DNA from: Paracyclopina nana
Taxonomy: Eukaryota; Arthropoda; Copepoda; Cyclopoida; Cyclopettidae
Length of the DNA stretch: 64,000 nucleotides
Reading direction: 5' to 3'
NCBI GenBank assembly: GCA_019096065.1
Contig: JAGUCH010000001.1
Coordinates: 12,648,001 to 12,712,000 of the forward strand
The position numbers and the translations under genes were made by a program. The stretch's first letter is position 1, and every line of letters begins with the position of its first letter. Shown in pieces: positions 11,401-26,143 of this stretch. The notes beneath the pieces are model-generated. The model ran no database searches. It was not told where the DNA came from and worked only from the letters and a program-made list of their open reading frames with translations.

Positions 11401-14400
11401 ACACTTTGGCCTGCCCAATTCGAGAGAATTAAAGTGACGAAAAAACTGCATTCTCGCCTTGACACATGGTTTCCTCTAGTGCATGTGGGCCTGGCTGCCT
11501 TTTTTGTGCCACCACACACGCACTCGCATCAATGGAGGATGGGTGATGAGTCAGACAAAAGTGGATGATGGTGTTTTGTGAAGTTTAATGAGAAACAAGA
11601 TTCGTTTTTGTGACTCATGCCAGCCAACTAGCAGCACCTTTTTGCCAATGACAAACAATAGCCAGTAAAAAATGGTCGACGAAACAGTCGAGGAGAGAGA
11701 ATGACAAGTATTGACTTTTTTCCATTGCAGCTTCCCAACTACTCTCCCACAAGGGTCGTCGTTAGACGCACAAAAACAAAAATGAGCTCATTTGAATAGG
11801 CACATCCTTCATCATTATAAGCTGAGATAAGCTGTGGGCCAAAAAAGTCCACATTTTTGTGGTGACCCAGAAGAGGACTGAAACCGGTTCAAAGTTGTGA
11901 GCGGAGCGGCTGATGCTGCTTTTTAAATATAAAGTTGGAGAACCATCTGTTGTGCCATGTTTGGAGCTTGCTCATGCGGATTAGCACCATTATACTTTGA
12001 TGGATTACATTTGCTGCTCGATCCCTGCTACACCGTAACCGGGAAAAGCATGACGCAAAATTTTCCCAAACTCCAGCTGGGCGCGTGAAAGGGTCAAAAG
12101 TTTTCTGTTGGGTAAACTGGGCCAGACTAAACAATGCTAATAGCTCGGCAAAGTCAGCCCACTCTCGCGAACGTGAAGAGGAGGAGGAGGAGGAGAAGCA
12201 GGCAAATTGACAAAATGCAGGTTTCCCTCCTTGCAAGCAGCAAACAATTTTGTGTCTGCTGCAGCTACATAGCTAGCACGGTGGCACGACGACGGACGCG
12301 AGCGAAACTGTCAATCCATCAAGCGAAATGCAGCCCTTGTTTACATCAGAACCGGACATCGAGTTTACAGAATTGTTGAATATGTTTGGAATCCGCAAAC
12401 TTTGTATACGTTTCCTACTCCTCTGCATTCGTTCGCGAGCAGGCGTCACCAACGTTATATTAGTAAGTAGCTTCATCTCACGATGCAGTTGATGTCAACT
12501 CCCACAGAAGCGAGCCTCATCATCTTTGTCATGAGAAATGCCATTCCAATTAATTTCAGATTCTGCACCCGAGCAAGCGAGAGGAGGATGAGGAGAGCGC
12601 TGCTTGCCAATTATCCAGTCGTCGACCCTGTGGCTCTAATGACAAGTGTATGATTGAGGAATGCCCATCATAAAATACTCGAAGCTGCGAGCCATCACGT
12701 CCCGAATGGCCAAATGGATCGCTCGGGTCTTTTCGCAGGAGCCTCTGCACCATTGTTCAATTGGCAACATCACAACGACGACACGATGATCAACTTGGTG
12801 CAGCTCGTAATCACGTAATTACGGGTTCGCATGGCAGATTTGCAACAGCCAGCAAGTAGAGGAAGATCAAAGCGTTCCTTCATCCAGAGGAGCTCTGGTG
12901 GTATTTTTGGCCTTACTGGCTCTTCCATATCATCTTCCATCTCAAATTATACAGTGGTTGGCACACAACACATCATTGTCTGCGATGGAGAAGGAGCTCC
13001 CAGCTAGCTGAGGAGGTGAATTCTTCGTCGGCCAAGTTTGGCTCAAGCCTCCCCTAGGGTCAAGATGATAGTACACCCTGCTGCAAAACCCACAGCAATC
13101 ACATCAGCAGCAGAAGCAGCAGGCAGAGGTCTGGCGCAATTAGTCGCAGCTGTAATTTACGTATTTTCACTGCGTATATGCTACTGAGTGGTGAAGGCGA
13201 AGGATGAGCATCATGAAAATTGAGGCTAGCCACTTTTTAACCCTTTGATAATGATCTTGCTACGAGGTAAAAAGTGGCCCAAAAGATAAAATCAGGGCTG
13301 CTGCCGTGACACGAGCTTTTGTTGTAATGACACTGGAAAAGCTTTATTTTTGTTGAAGTGTGTCGCGCACCATGGCTGGTGGTGGTCCATAATACATCCA
13401 TGGGACCCTCTTAAGATGGAGTGCCACGATAAAAGCCACAATACTGAAGCCCAAATTGCCTCAAATGTACCCAGTTAAATGCGTGGCGGCTGTGAAGGAG
13501 GGGAGATTTACGAGAGACGACCGTATTATGACTTGGCCATCCCGGATTTTCTGGCACATCTCTGCCTGATTGAACTCCTCCCATTCATTATGTGAGCCAT
13601 CTATTGTGATTAGGCTAACTAGCTGCTATGCGGCCCCTGATGGCAAATCTGGATCATAATTAACTTCTTCGCTGCTGCTGCTCTGCCTGGTGTCAGATTG
13701 ATTTTAATGAAACCATTTGGATTCAGCAACGGAGCTGCTAGACTAACGTGGCCATCTGTCAGTCCGCATGCAGCAAGTGTCGATGCTGGCTGGACCTGTC
13801 ACGCAATTAACGTGACAAGTGCATTGTGGACGACGATAAGGCAAAGACGGATGATGGCCTCATTCAATGAATATATCGACTCCGCAGGTTAATTCCTCCC
13901 AATTTTCTTCTCCTGCAGCGCTACGTTTGCACTTTTCCTCGACTGCAGATGACCGCTATATGAGATTAGATAGGGTTTTATTGCCCCGTACTTCTTCCAA
14001 CGAACTACTGCGAGAAGAGAAGATACTGCGAGCATATCCTTTCGGCCAGAATGCTGTGTTGATGCAAGATAAAGCTGCTGAAATGGCGAACAGGTGCAAG
14101 TGCAGCAGCACCGAGCGAGGAGCCTGAGAAGGAGGCCATAAATTCCTTGTTTATGAATTTCTGGCTGGATATTGGTGCGAACAAAGAGGCGGATCGGAGG
14201 ATCCTTTTTAGTATGCTTGTGAGCACCGATCGCGAGGAATGCAATATCTTCCATCTTTGTCAGGCGTCGCCATCCATCGCCCAGTGTTTTGTCCAATAAG
14301 CAATATTACGACCTGCTGCTAAGGTCCTGACCATCAGCATCCTTTGTCGTTGTTGCACGAGTACCTACTTCTTTCCAAAAGGAGAGCTTTTTGCCGCTAC

Positions 14401-17400
14401 CACGCACCAAGCGAGACCTGGCCACATGATTGAGCCTCTGTCTACTACGATTGAGAGGCTGAGGTCGATGCCAAAAATATTTTCTTTTCTAATTCAACCC
14501 TCCACCCTGGCAGGAATGCCAAAAGATTTGGTGGGAGACATGGCACTTCAAACATCTGGATCTGGCCCCCAATTTCCCTCTAATGTGGCATTTCTTTGCA
14601 TCCCACACGAGCCTTTCGATATACCGTGATACAGTGGGCGTGCAGCGTTTCTTTTATCAATCAGCAGACCAGCTAGAATTGGGCCTTTAACAGCGCTTGT
14701 CTGGATCCCGTCTCAGGCTGTGGGTGATGCTAGCTTGTAGCCATGCAGGTACGAATTGGAATAATGGGCTCGGAAAATGGTGGCAGATCTTGCGTAGCTC
14801 CTTTGAAAGGAAGACTCGCCGAGTCATCCCTTAAAACCTTATATGGGCGAAATAAAGAGGAGCAGCATGACTCAATAAGAGCAGGGGAGTCCTCCATTAC
14901 TGTCAAATGACTGTTGTTTTGACGAGAACGTTATTTTTGGAGGGAATCTTGGCACCCCCTGCAATGATGATTGAAAACGACCAAAAGCGAGAAGAAATAG
15001 TATAATTACGCGCGTTTTTGTGCGCCGGCGTGCAAGAACGTTGAACGAAGAGTGAGAAATTGAAAAGAATGATAGATGCTGGACGTGGTGCTGCGAGTGT
15101 CTTTTGTTTATCCGTCTTGTTTTTGCTCGGTGAAAAACGACATTAATTACCCTCCTCGCCTCGTACAAGAACACTGATTCTGGGAGCACGCCATCCAGCA
15201 ATCAGACCAATCTGTTTTTGTCCTCATGTGCTTGGCTGGCCCCCATTTGGAAAATGAAGAGGAGAGCAGGCTAATCACAGGTGGAGGGGGCAACAAGAAG
15301 AAGAAGAAGACAAAAGAAGAAGGAGCAAAAAGCAGGGCTAGCTGCAAGTAAAAAATGATCAAAGATTTTAATGCTATTCTCAGCAGCAGCGCCAGACGAT
15401 GACGACTTCTTGGTATCTACCATAAAGGTAGGACAAGTCTCGCTCTTCGTTGAAAAACGTTGGAATGTCAACAACACACATATAGGAGCAGCTCTCTTGC
15501 GTTTTTCAGCGCAGCTTCATCATAAATACACCACAAAATACCGAGAACGTGTCCCGTGGCAAAAAGGTGAAGCCAACGAAAAATCAGTCACGAATGATGG
15601 TGGTGATGAGAAAGAAAAAGCTGCTTTGGACAATGGACAAGCCATTAAGATAAAAAGGCTTTTGCCTCGCAAATAGCCAGTGCAGCTCAGAAACGTAGAG
15701 CTGGCTGTGTGTCACGTTTCACGATGACATTGCTGCTATATAGCACTGACTGCTGCACACCTCGCTATCTATCAGCTTGGTGGAATTCTTTAGCAAGTGC
15801 ATTACAATTTTTGCCGTCCAGTCGTCGTCGACTGCGATAAGCCAGTTTGTCTCCAACTCTCATATTTCAACAATGACGGTTGATGCACCACTATTTCGCT
15901 GGAAAACGCATGGCTGGACATGCTGCCAATTGAGGCTTTTTGGCTAAAAGCATTGTAAATCTGACCACTTTCCGTCGGCCGTCAACCAACGATCTCTCTG
16001 CCTTGATATGATGCAAATGGAAGCACCAACGATGGGAATTGTGGCGGCTTCGAAGAATCATCACTTTTGAGAAGATGAAATTTACCCTGGGGTGTAAAAA
16101 TTGACACTCAAGCACCAAATCAGCATGAGCGCGTCAAAATCACGACAAGCCTCGTGATAGCTGAACAGGAGCTCGTTGTCTGAAAGAATTTTCACGGGGT
16201 CACGATTTGCAGCGCAGCATTCTTCCAAACGAGATCGCTCTTCTGATTTTTAGCTCCTCGACTAGCAGTCAATTAAGGAAACAGGAGCTACGAGGACTGC
16301 ATAAATTGGAATTTATGTTCCTTGTAATGTGTGCTGCTCTCTTAAAGTCGACTTTTTATCTCTCCCCTCCTCTCACAGCTCGCTGTAGTATACCATCACC
16401 TTCATCATCATCTCTAGCAGAGCTCTTGACCCTTATCAGCTCATTTGTTGAGGAGAGGCCATAACCACGGTTTTTGCCGAACCGCAACAATAATGGCCTG
16501 GAAGATCGAAACGGGGTCACCAGTTTACCTCCAAGCGAGTTGGCAAAATTGTATCAATAGATGCAGGGCGGTCAGTGATGATCAGGCCGAGCCTTGCTTC
16601 CAGCTATTTCAATAAAGAAGACGAAGAAGCGCAGCGCGTGGTGGAAAAAACCTAGTACTACAACAATGAAGCATATCATGCATCTTTAACGTCCCCTAAA
16701 TGCAAGCATAAACCGGCCTCCTCCGTGCTTTCGCAGGGCTCTTCCAAATAAAAGAGGGGCTCAGCAAAAATCTTTCCGACTCTAACGAAATTGCAGCCAA
16801 GCCATTGGCTTTTATGAAGAAAATAAGAGAAGATGCTCAAGTGCTCGAGCGCGTAGTCTGTTTTTTCAAGAATGTTGTCGACTTTTACAAGTATTTTTTC
16901 GAAGGGCGGCTGTGATCAAGGCCAAAGAAGGTTATCCCTTGTTTGAGAAACAATCTCCAAATTCCCGCCTGCTGCTGCTGGTGCTGCTGCTGCTTCCCCT
17001 CCAAATCGTGAAGTTAAGTTTCTTTTGACAGGGAAGTAGCTTGCTCTTTTCCTCCATCGTCGTCCCCTTTCGAGCTGTAATTGCCAAGGGGCACGTCTCA
17101 ATTAATTTGTAGTCGCGGTTCATACAAACGTGTGTGTGTACTACGTGTACCCCTACAATTAAGCGAGGCTTTCATTTTCCCAACCATTGTCCTTCGAGGA
17201 GAACATTGATTAGCACATCAAATGCGAAGCAAATTGCTCGGAGCAACGCAGACGGATTGCGAAAGCCGTCGTAACTTTCCTCTTCCTCTTTAGCTTGCTG
17301 CTGCGAAAAGTTGAGCTTGAAGCAAAAGTTTGCGCGTCGTCTTCCTTCCATGCTCAGCTTGGTTTTAGCATAAAGACAGCAATTTGATACACTGCTGCCG

Positions 17401-18250
17401 CGACTAGATTTACAGAAGAACAATTAGCCCAAAAAGCCAATGTTTGCTAATGCTTGTCTTGCGGTCTCGAAAGCATGCGGCATGGTCGTCGTTGTACTAG
17501 CATGATACGAGGGAAAAACCAAGTTGAGAAGAACAAAGTGGAATTGAATTAATGTCGTCTCGTTAACTGAAATAACTACTGCTCCTGCTAGTATATGTAG
17601 AGTGCAGCAGGAGGATAGAGTTGCTCAAAAACTAATTAGAAGAACAGCAGCAGTAGCCTTGCAGCTAGGTGAAACCATGAATGGAAAGCGAGGGGGAACA
17701 AAAAAGAGAGTCGTCGTATTTGCGAAGAAATGGCGTTCCCCTAATCCATAGGGGGACATTACGGTGCACTATGCGGAAGACGTATATTTTATGTTCTCTT
17801 TACGTTTTGCACATGCGGGGGGTGGTTTTGCACTCCCCATTGGGCTCTCGATGATGGCTCTACTTAGCGAAATAAAGTCATTTTTTTCATAGCAAACGAG
17901 CCAGCTCGCTCAGTACTCGCAAAATGTGTAGCCATTTTGTAGCATGCACATGGAAAGTCAGTGGTATAGTCGTCGTCGTCGTGTTTTCCGCATGCGTAAG
18001 CCTCATCATTCCAGCGGATCTTTGTCGTCGTCTCATGAAAGCTATTTGCCTTTCTCCGTCAAGCTAGATTGATTCGTTGTTGCGATAACCTACGGTGCAA
18101 TATAGGGGGATTTCGGCTCGGAGGCTCTTTAAGACTTGGCGAGCGTTTTCCTCGTAACCCCTGCTTATTGTACTATGAAATAATGCAGCATAGAGTCGAC
18201 TAGAGGCGCTGTTGGCCCAAGAGTGGAGGATCTGCATGATTCCTATTTAT
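5451..18250. other. Long non-coding region, no gene supported
   Basis: About 12.8 kb with many short open frames on both strands but none with family similarity, codon bias or paired splice sites. Simple-sequence patches include GAGGAG near 12177-12195, AAG-rich sequence near 15295-15335 and CTG/CAG runs near 10112-10127 and 16971-16992. No mobile element or RNA gene was recognised. Confidence 0.55.
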
Positions 18251-20136
18251 AAGTGGCCTTGATGGGCTAACGTCATTTGTTTATGCCTTCGCTGTTCAAT
18301 CAGATAAGCAACAGGGCTTTTTCGGTCGGCACAAGGCTAGGCCAAAGCGAAGTGAGGAGCAGATCACCTTTTGAGTGCGGCAGCACCGAAAGGGAAAGCT
18401 CTGGCGCGAACGCTCTTTGCCTCCGCGGCTATATCTTTTTTAATTGTTTGTTAATGGTCAAAAGCTTTCACCGTCAGCGCTAATGGGGCTTTCTCTTGTT
18501 TCTTCCCCGTTATAATTACGCCGAGTCAAAACGTCAACCGCAAGCTCGCGTGCATAACATGTTGGGACGTATGCGCCGTAAAATGCCTGGTTAAGTGCAT
18601 GGCGCCCGTTAAATTGGCTTTGATGATGTCGACTTCGACGGCGACGCGTTGCTCGGCTGTTCGCCTCGATTCGCAATAAGGGAAACGAACCGATGGGAAA
18701 GCAAAGTTGACAGCCCGTGTAATGCAATCGGACTAATTTGTTCTCCCCCAGAGAAATTGCCGCTGCTCCTGCTGCCGGGACATTATATGCTAAAGAAGCG
18801 ATCAAAAGCTGGGCTCGACCCGGAGGGAGTTTGCATGCAATGCCCTCTTATCGCGCACGAGGCTCGAGGAGGGAAATGCGATTGAATTCAGCAAAAGCCT
18901 TGGACTCGATTTTACGCCCCGGTCATCAATTCACGCCACGTTTTGGCAACAATGGAAACGCGCCGGGCCGTGCGGCATCCGTCCGGCCTTCGTTACTTCG
19001 CGCATTGGCCTTTGCTCGGGTCGCCTTTTGAAGCTGGTGATGGCATGCGGGCCATATGTGTGTTAAGTCGCGGCCAACGACATTTCCTCGTCGTCGTCTT
19101 CGCAAAAGCTCCTTTGAAGTTAAAAGCAATCGAATGGAATGCAAAGGGGTTTTTCGGTCCCCCTCGCTTTCCTTTACCCCAAAACTCGAGTTACCCCAGC
19201 ACTAAGATGATGATGATGACGACGACGGCCAACACCGGATATTGCCGTCTTATGCACGTGACCGATCCCGATATCAGCTTGCAGGCGAAGGCGAGCGATA
19301 ATGAGGATGGCATTTTTCATGACATTCCTATGTAGCGCGATCGCTGGTGAAACGCGGATCGTTGCCGTTCGGGGCCTCATTTGGCATTCCGTTGGCATCC
19401 TCGTCCGCACCATCATGCTGCAGCGGGGCTGGAACAAAGGGGGATCATCGGCATTGTCTTGCCATGAGGTGACAAGCTTCGCTTTTCCGTCCTTTTTAGC
19501 CGGGATGTGAATCAGTTAGCACCTGAGCGGCAGTTGTCGGTTGGAACCTGGATGAGTCACCCCGCTTTTATCCTGGCAAAGCCATAATATAACGCGCTAC
19601 GACCAAAAGCCGTTGATCCCCGAATGGACGAAGGTCCCGCATCGTCATTATCGTAGCATTGCTGCATCGTCTAGACGAACTTTCTCCGCATGTCCCTGGC
19701 CATAAGTGCGGAAATTTTTGCAAGGTGTCTTCGGCCCAAGAAGCATGTTGGGATCGAGCCGGTCCACGTTAGTGCGGCGCGGAGCGCGACGCTTTCACGC
19801 GCCGCGAGGACGACGAGAGGGACGGCGCATGCATGCGCGCTAACCTAGCCTTCCCTTCCCTTTCCCGCTTGCTTCTGCCTTCTTCCTTTGCAGTTTGCGC
19901 CATGCCATGCTCGAGGAGCGCTTGCTTGCTTGCGTGCTTGCTTGCCGGCCACCAAGTGCTTCTTGTCAGACGTCGCGAAGCCCAGTCCACTCCGTTCGTG
20001 CTTCGGGACGACAACCAGTGATTCCACGCGGTCTCTCCACGTAGTGACTACATAACACGCGACGCGGCAACTGTCAGACGGATTTATGCAGATACGCTGC
20101 CGCTGACCACCCGACGACCCACGGACCCACAGCAAC
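18251..20136 (+). promoter_or_regulatory. GC/CpG-rich upstream region of the KLF6/7 gene
   Basis: From about 18.3 kb up to the KLF6/7 start the sequence is visibly richer in G+C and CpG than the rest of the window. It includes a CTTG tetranucleotide patch near 19920-19945. It directly precedes the gene and probably holds its 5' UTR and promoter. I could not fix a TATA box, initiator or upstream exon. The long open frames here look like a by-product of low A+T content, not genes. Confidence 0.4.
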
Positions 20137-22030
<1,894 letters not shown>

Positions 22031-25030
22031 TCTTCGCTAATCGCTAATTTAGTCAATCCCACCGCTGCCGATCGTCGCTGCGTTCGTTCTCCAGACAAAT
22101 AGTTCGATTTGTGCGCACACACTACCTTGGCTGTTGATATCTACTATTACGACTACTACTACTATTTTCCAAGAAGAAGAATGTACAAACTACAAAGATT
22201 CCGGATCATCATTATCACTATCATCATCTCAGCCGTACGTCGCAACCGACCGAAGAAAGTGAATTATTATTATTATTGCTACTATACTATTATGCATTCA
22301 AGCCAAAGTATTTCTCTGCCCGCCCGAAGTTGTCGTTATCATACAATATAGGTTTTCCAACTACTACAATTACTACTGCTACGTTTAGTGTGATGATTGA
22401 AACCGCTTCTAAATATCTGCTATGATGATCTTACTATTGATGTTCTCGAATGTACACAGGATAATTATACACAATTCTCTGCTGTCTGTAAAACAACGTT
22501 GTAAAACACTGTTGTACGAGCGCGTAAAAGAGTCAACAAAATATATCTACTTCTACTGCTACAATGACTCCCTACTCTTTCTTGGAAGACTTTGACCATT
22601 CATTCGCGATAAACTGAGGATTAACAAGCTCCTATCATTTGCTTTTCTACGAATTTAATCTCTACGCCTAATGAATGTGGGAACTTTACGATGCAGTAAA
22701 TTTTTGCTCGCGCCCAGCTATTCATCGACGGCGACGACGAAAAAAAAACTGCAGCCGCCTTTTTTTCCCTGTGAAAAACTCGTTTTCAGGAATGCACTTC
22801 AATTATGGAGCTTTAAAATGCTCACAGTACGCACAAATCATAATAATGCCTTTGTTGCCCATGTTTTTTTGCCGTATGCTGTGTGAGGACGCGAGCACGC
22901 AAGCTGGGGCGAGGATTGGGATTCCGCTGGAATTCAAAACCTTTTTGTGCCGTGGAAATTAGAAGGGAGCGACGCATTTCTCAATGAGAAAGGAAGATTG
23001 GAGGAGGAGGAGGAGATTGAAGTGGGATCAAAAGTGATTGCTGCGTGGTGGATAGATATATACACCGTGTCCAACAACCTGCCTGAGTGCTAACTTTATC
23101 CCCTGGGATTTGACACGCTTGCCAATGAAATGGATGAAGTAGTAAATTGCTTTTTTTAGCCCATGTTGTCCCTTTGGATTGTGCAATTGTAGGCTGTGTG
23201 TGCATCCACCTGGTGCACTTCGAGATGGCGTTCGACGTGTAAAAAGCTTTATGGTATCCGGCTACTCGGGCACGCAATCCGACGACGACCCCCTTCGAAT
23301 TCCAGCGGAGGATTTGATATTCATTTAGATACGACAGTCCACTGACCTCGGAGCTGCAGCTTGATCTTGGCATCCATTGCTGAAGCTGGTATGGGTGCAC
23401 TTATGCGATGTTGTTGCATTTTGACAGTTAGCCAGCCGCCCCAGCTCGATCGACCGGGTCGAGCTTGGTAGCAGTCGTCGTAGCACCACTCGCTGGCCAA
23501 AACAACCTGTTTTCTTCTTCTTCCCAAACTTGAGTTTGGCCCCGGGCTAGAGTTTCCTATGCGCCAACCTGTTGTGCGCAGGGACGTGGGGGAGGTAAAG
23601 GTAGGTGCACGCGAGAGCTGGCTTAATGGTCAACAATTCAAAAACCATCATTTCTGCCGTTTTCCCAAAAGGCAGGAAGATGATTTTTTCAAGCTCTCGC
23701 TGAACCCACAAAGCCGCGCATGCATTTCCGCCGCTTGATGGAGGGACGACTTCTGACAAAACAGCGAAAAAAAGGGAAGGACGACAGATTTTTCGGAGGG
23801 GGATGGATGCATCATCATCGTCGTCCCTTTGTTCTAATCACGGATCATCATAATAATCCTGAAATCGCACTTGTGAAAACACATCCACATATTACGCGTA
23901 CCGCAGATGTGCTAACGTACTGTAGAGAGGGTGGGGTCATTTTTGACGAATTACCGCGACGATATCGAAGAAGGATTTTCCAGCTGCCCACGTGGTTTTG
24001 CCATTAGGCAGCTATTTTCCTAGCCTTGAAAACTCGTCCATTATTATTGGAGTTGAGGGGGTGCAGCCGCAATATTTCTGAGAGCACAAGAGAGTCGACA
24101 ATGACACATGAGCCTCGATTATCATGGGAGCTGGAAACGGGGTGGAGGGTCTAGCCATAACGGGGTGTGATTACTTTTTCAGGAGGAACACACCCTGAAA
24201 GCGCGAAAAAATAGCGGGGCCATCACCTAATGAGATTGCTGTTGCTACTGCAGCCCCACATCCTCGTAGCCTTTACGATTGTTCATATAATAATAATAAT
24301 CATAACTGAGTAGTCAAGTCATTTATATCGACGGTGCTCTGCTAGACTGGGGGACTTTTATTTCGGGGGATATTTATCGCCACCGGGTAATCCCCGGATC
24401 ACAATGACTTTCTGCTCGTTTGCTCCGCCAAGAAGAAGGAGATCGATTTCGGTCGCATAAATAATGCGATGATGCAGCTAGCTTGCTCTTGGGCTGCTTC
24501 TTAACCCCAGTCGCTCTGGCGCAGCGCGCTAGCTTGTCATAAATCAAGTTTCAACTTTATGGATCGAGAGGCAGCAGCGGGCTTTCACCGGCGGATTTAG
24601 CATTCAATCCTGCCACCGAGATATCTGTTGTTGTAGCACGGAGTGAACCCTGTTCACCACCCATAACTCAGGGTATTGCCAAAGTTGAAGTCTATCGAAG
24701 ACGAGACAGCAACAGCCTCCCCCTTTCTCTATTCCGTCGAAGTCGCGCGCGGTGCGCTCGCGAGAGAAACAGCAGCAAGCTGTTGGCATCCCATAAATTA
24801 CCCCACAAAAAGGAGAAAATGCAGTGTGTAGGAAAAATTCCTGTTGTTGTGCCACTATAGTACTACAGCATGCTCTATACCTTCGCTGCATTCTCTTCGA
24901 TCCGCAGAGACAACAGCAGCTGTTCTGAGAACAAATTGTGCCATTAGGCAAAAGATGAAATCGAACACCTAGCCCGATGCCAAACTAACTTCCACCAAGA
25001 TCTAGCTACTACCATTATAAGGGCTGTTGT

Positions 25031-25050
25031 TGCTGCTGCTGCTGCTGCTG
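25031..25050. repeat. (TGC)n microsatellite
   Basis: An uninterrupted TGC/CTG run of about seven units, preceded by imperfect TGT/TGC units. Confidence 0.85.
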
Positions 25051-26116
25051 TCAAGATGTCGCCGGCAGAAACAATCAAGCGAGTTTCGAATGTTGCCTGA
25101 GTGCATGTTCTGTTAGCTTCAAGTTATTTTGGGGTTCAATCTGTCGGCGTCGTTGTTCACGCCATCATCCAAACAGTCGACTACGTAGCGTGTAACTTAC
25201 TACCTTGCATTCGCGACGACCCCAGAAGCACTCCTCGCTGCTATCACTCGATCCGTCACTTTTGCGACAGCTCACATCAACGGAGCTCATCTACTAGCAA
25301 CAAATGCTAAGATAGTAGTCGCGAGCAAACGACTCTTTTTCTGCTTTGCAGCGATATGCAGGGTCCCCCTTTCCTCGTTATGCAATGCTTGGCTTGCTGC
25401 TGTTGTTGTTGTGATCTCAAGATTTTTTATCATGCAGCCCCATCAAGCTCAGCATTCAGCTTGAGGGGGTTGGAGACGAAATGTCACTCAGTGAGCTTCA
25501 TGCACGATTGCTCACGCCAGTCCGTCATAGCAGCAGCATCTGAGAGTGAACTCAGCAATATGGACGCGCTGTGTATAATAAAAAATAAATTGAAACTGGT
25601 CTCGTCATCTTCGTCGTCGTGATGTGAAGAAGAACAACATCAACAACTACTGCAGCGTCTACTCCTCGTCTAGCCTCGAGTTCTGAAGCTGTCAACTCGG
25701 CCCAGTCTGGCGCTGAGGACCTGTCAAAAGTTAATACCCGAGTTTGAAATCGAACCCAGAGCCTGCTGCTGCTTCTGCCCTAAAAATGTACATAGTGCTG
25801 CTGTAGTAGGAACGAACTGTTTTGTGGTAATGCTCACAAATTCAGTTCATCAAGCGTCGCATTGATGCTACCAGCAATGTGGCGATAAATTACGTTTATA
25901 TCCTAAGATGGCGAAGCTACCAGTCGCGCGCAGATTGGATCTGGCTGTAATTGTTCTGCTGTCAGGGTGATAAGATTTCTGTCGATCGCCTAGCATGATT
26001 GGTTAACGCACAACATTGTTGACTGACTGACGTTGTTGGCCAAGATCGGATTCTACTATGTTTTCTCTGGATCGTAAAGAATTTTTTCAGATTCTACCAA
26101 ATTCCACAGCTCTACA

Positions 26117-26143
26117 ACACACACACACACACACACACGCACA
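26117..26143. repeat. (AC)n microsatellite
   Basis: An AC dinucleotide run of about eleven units with one AC-to-GC interruption near its end. Confidence 0.9.

Noticed and set aside
18943-19335. 130-aa open frame in the GC-rich region upstream of KLF6/7
   Set aside because: Low-complexity stretches, no domain, antisense frames equally open; explained by low A+T content.
25740-25765. GGTTCGA-like box on the minus strand suggesting a tRNA
   Set aside because: No matching A box, acceptor stem or cloverleaf can be drawn around it.
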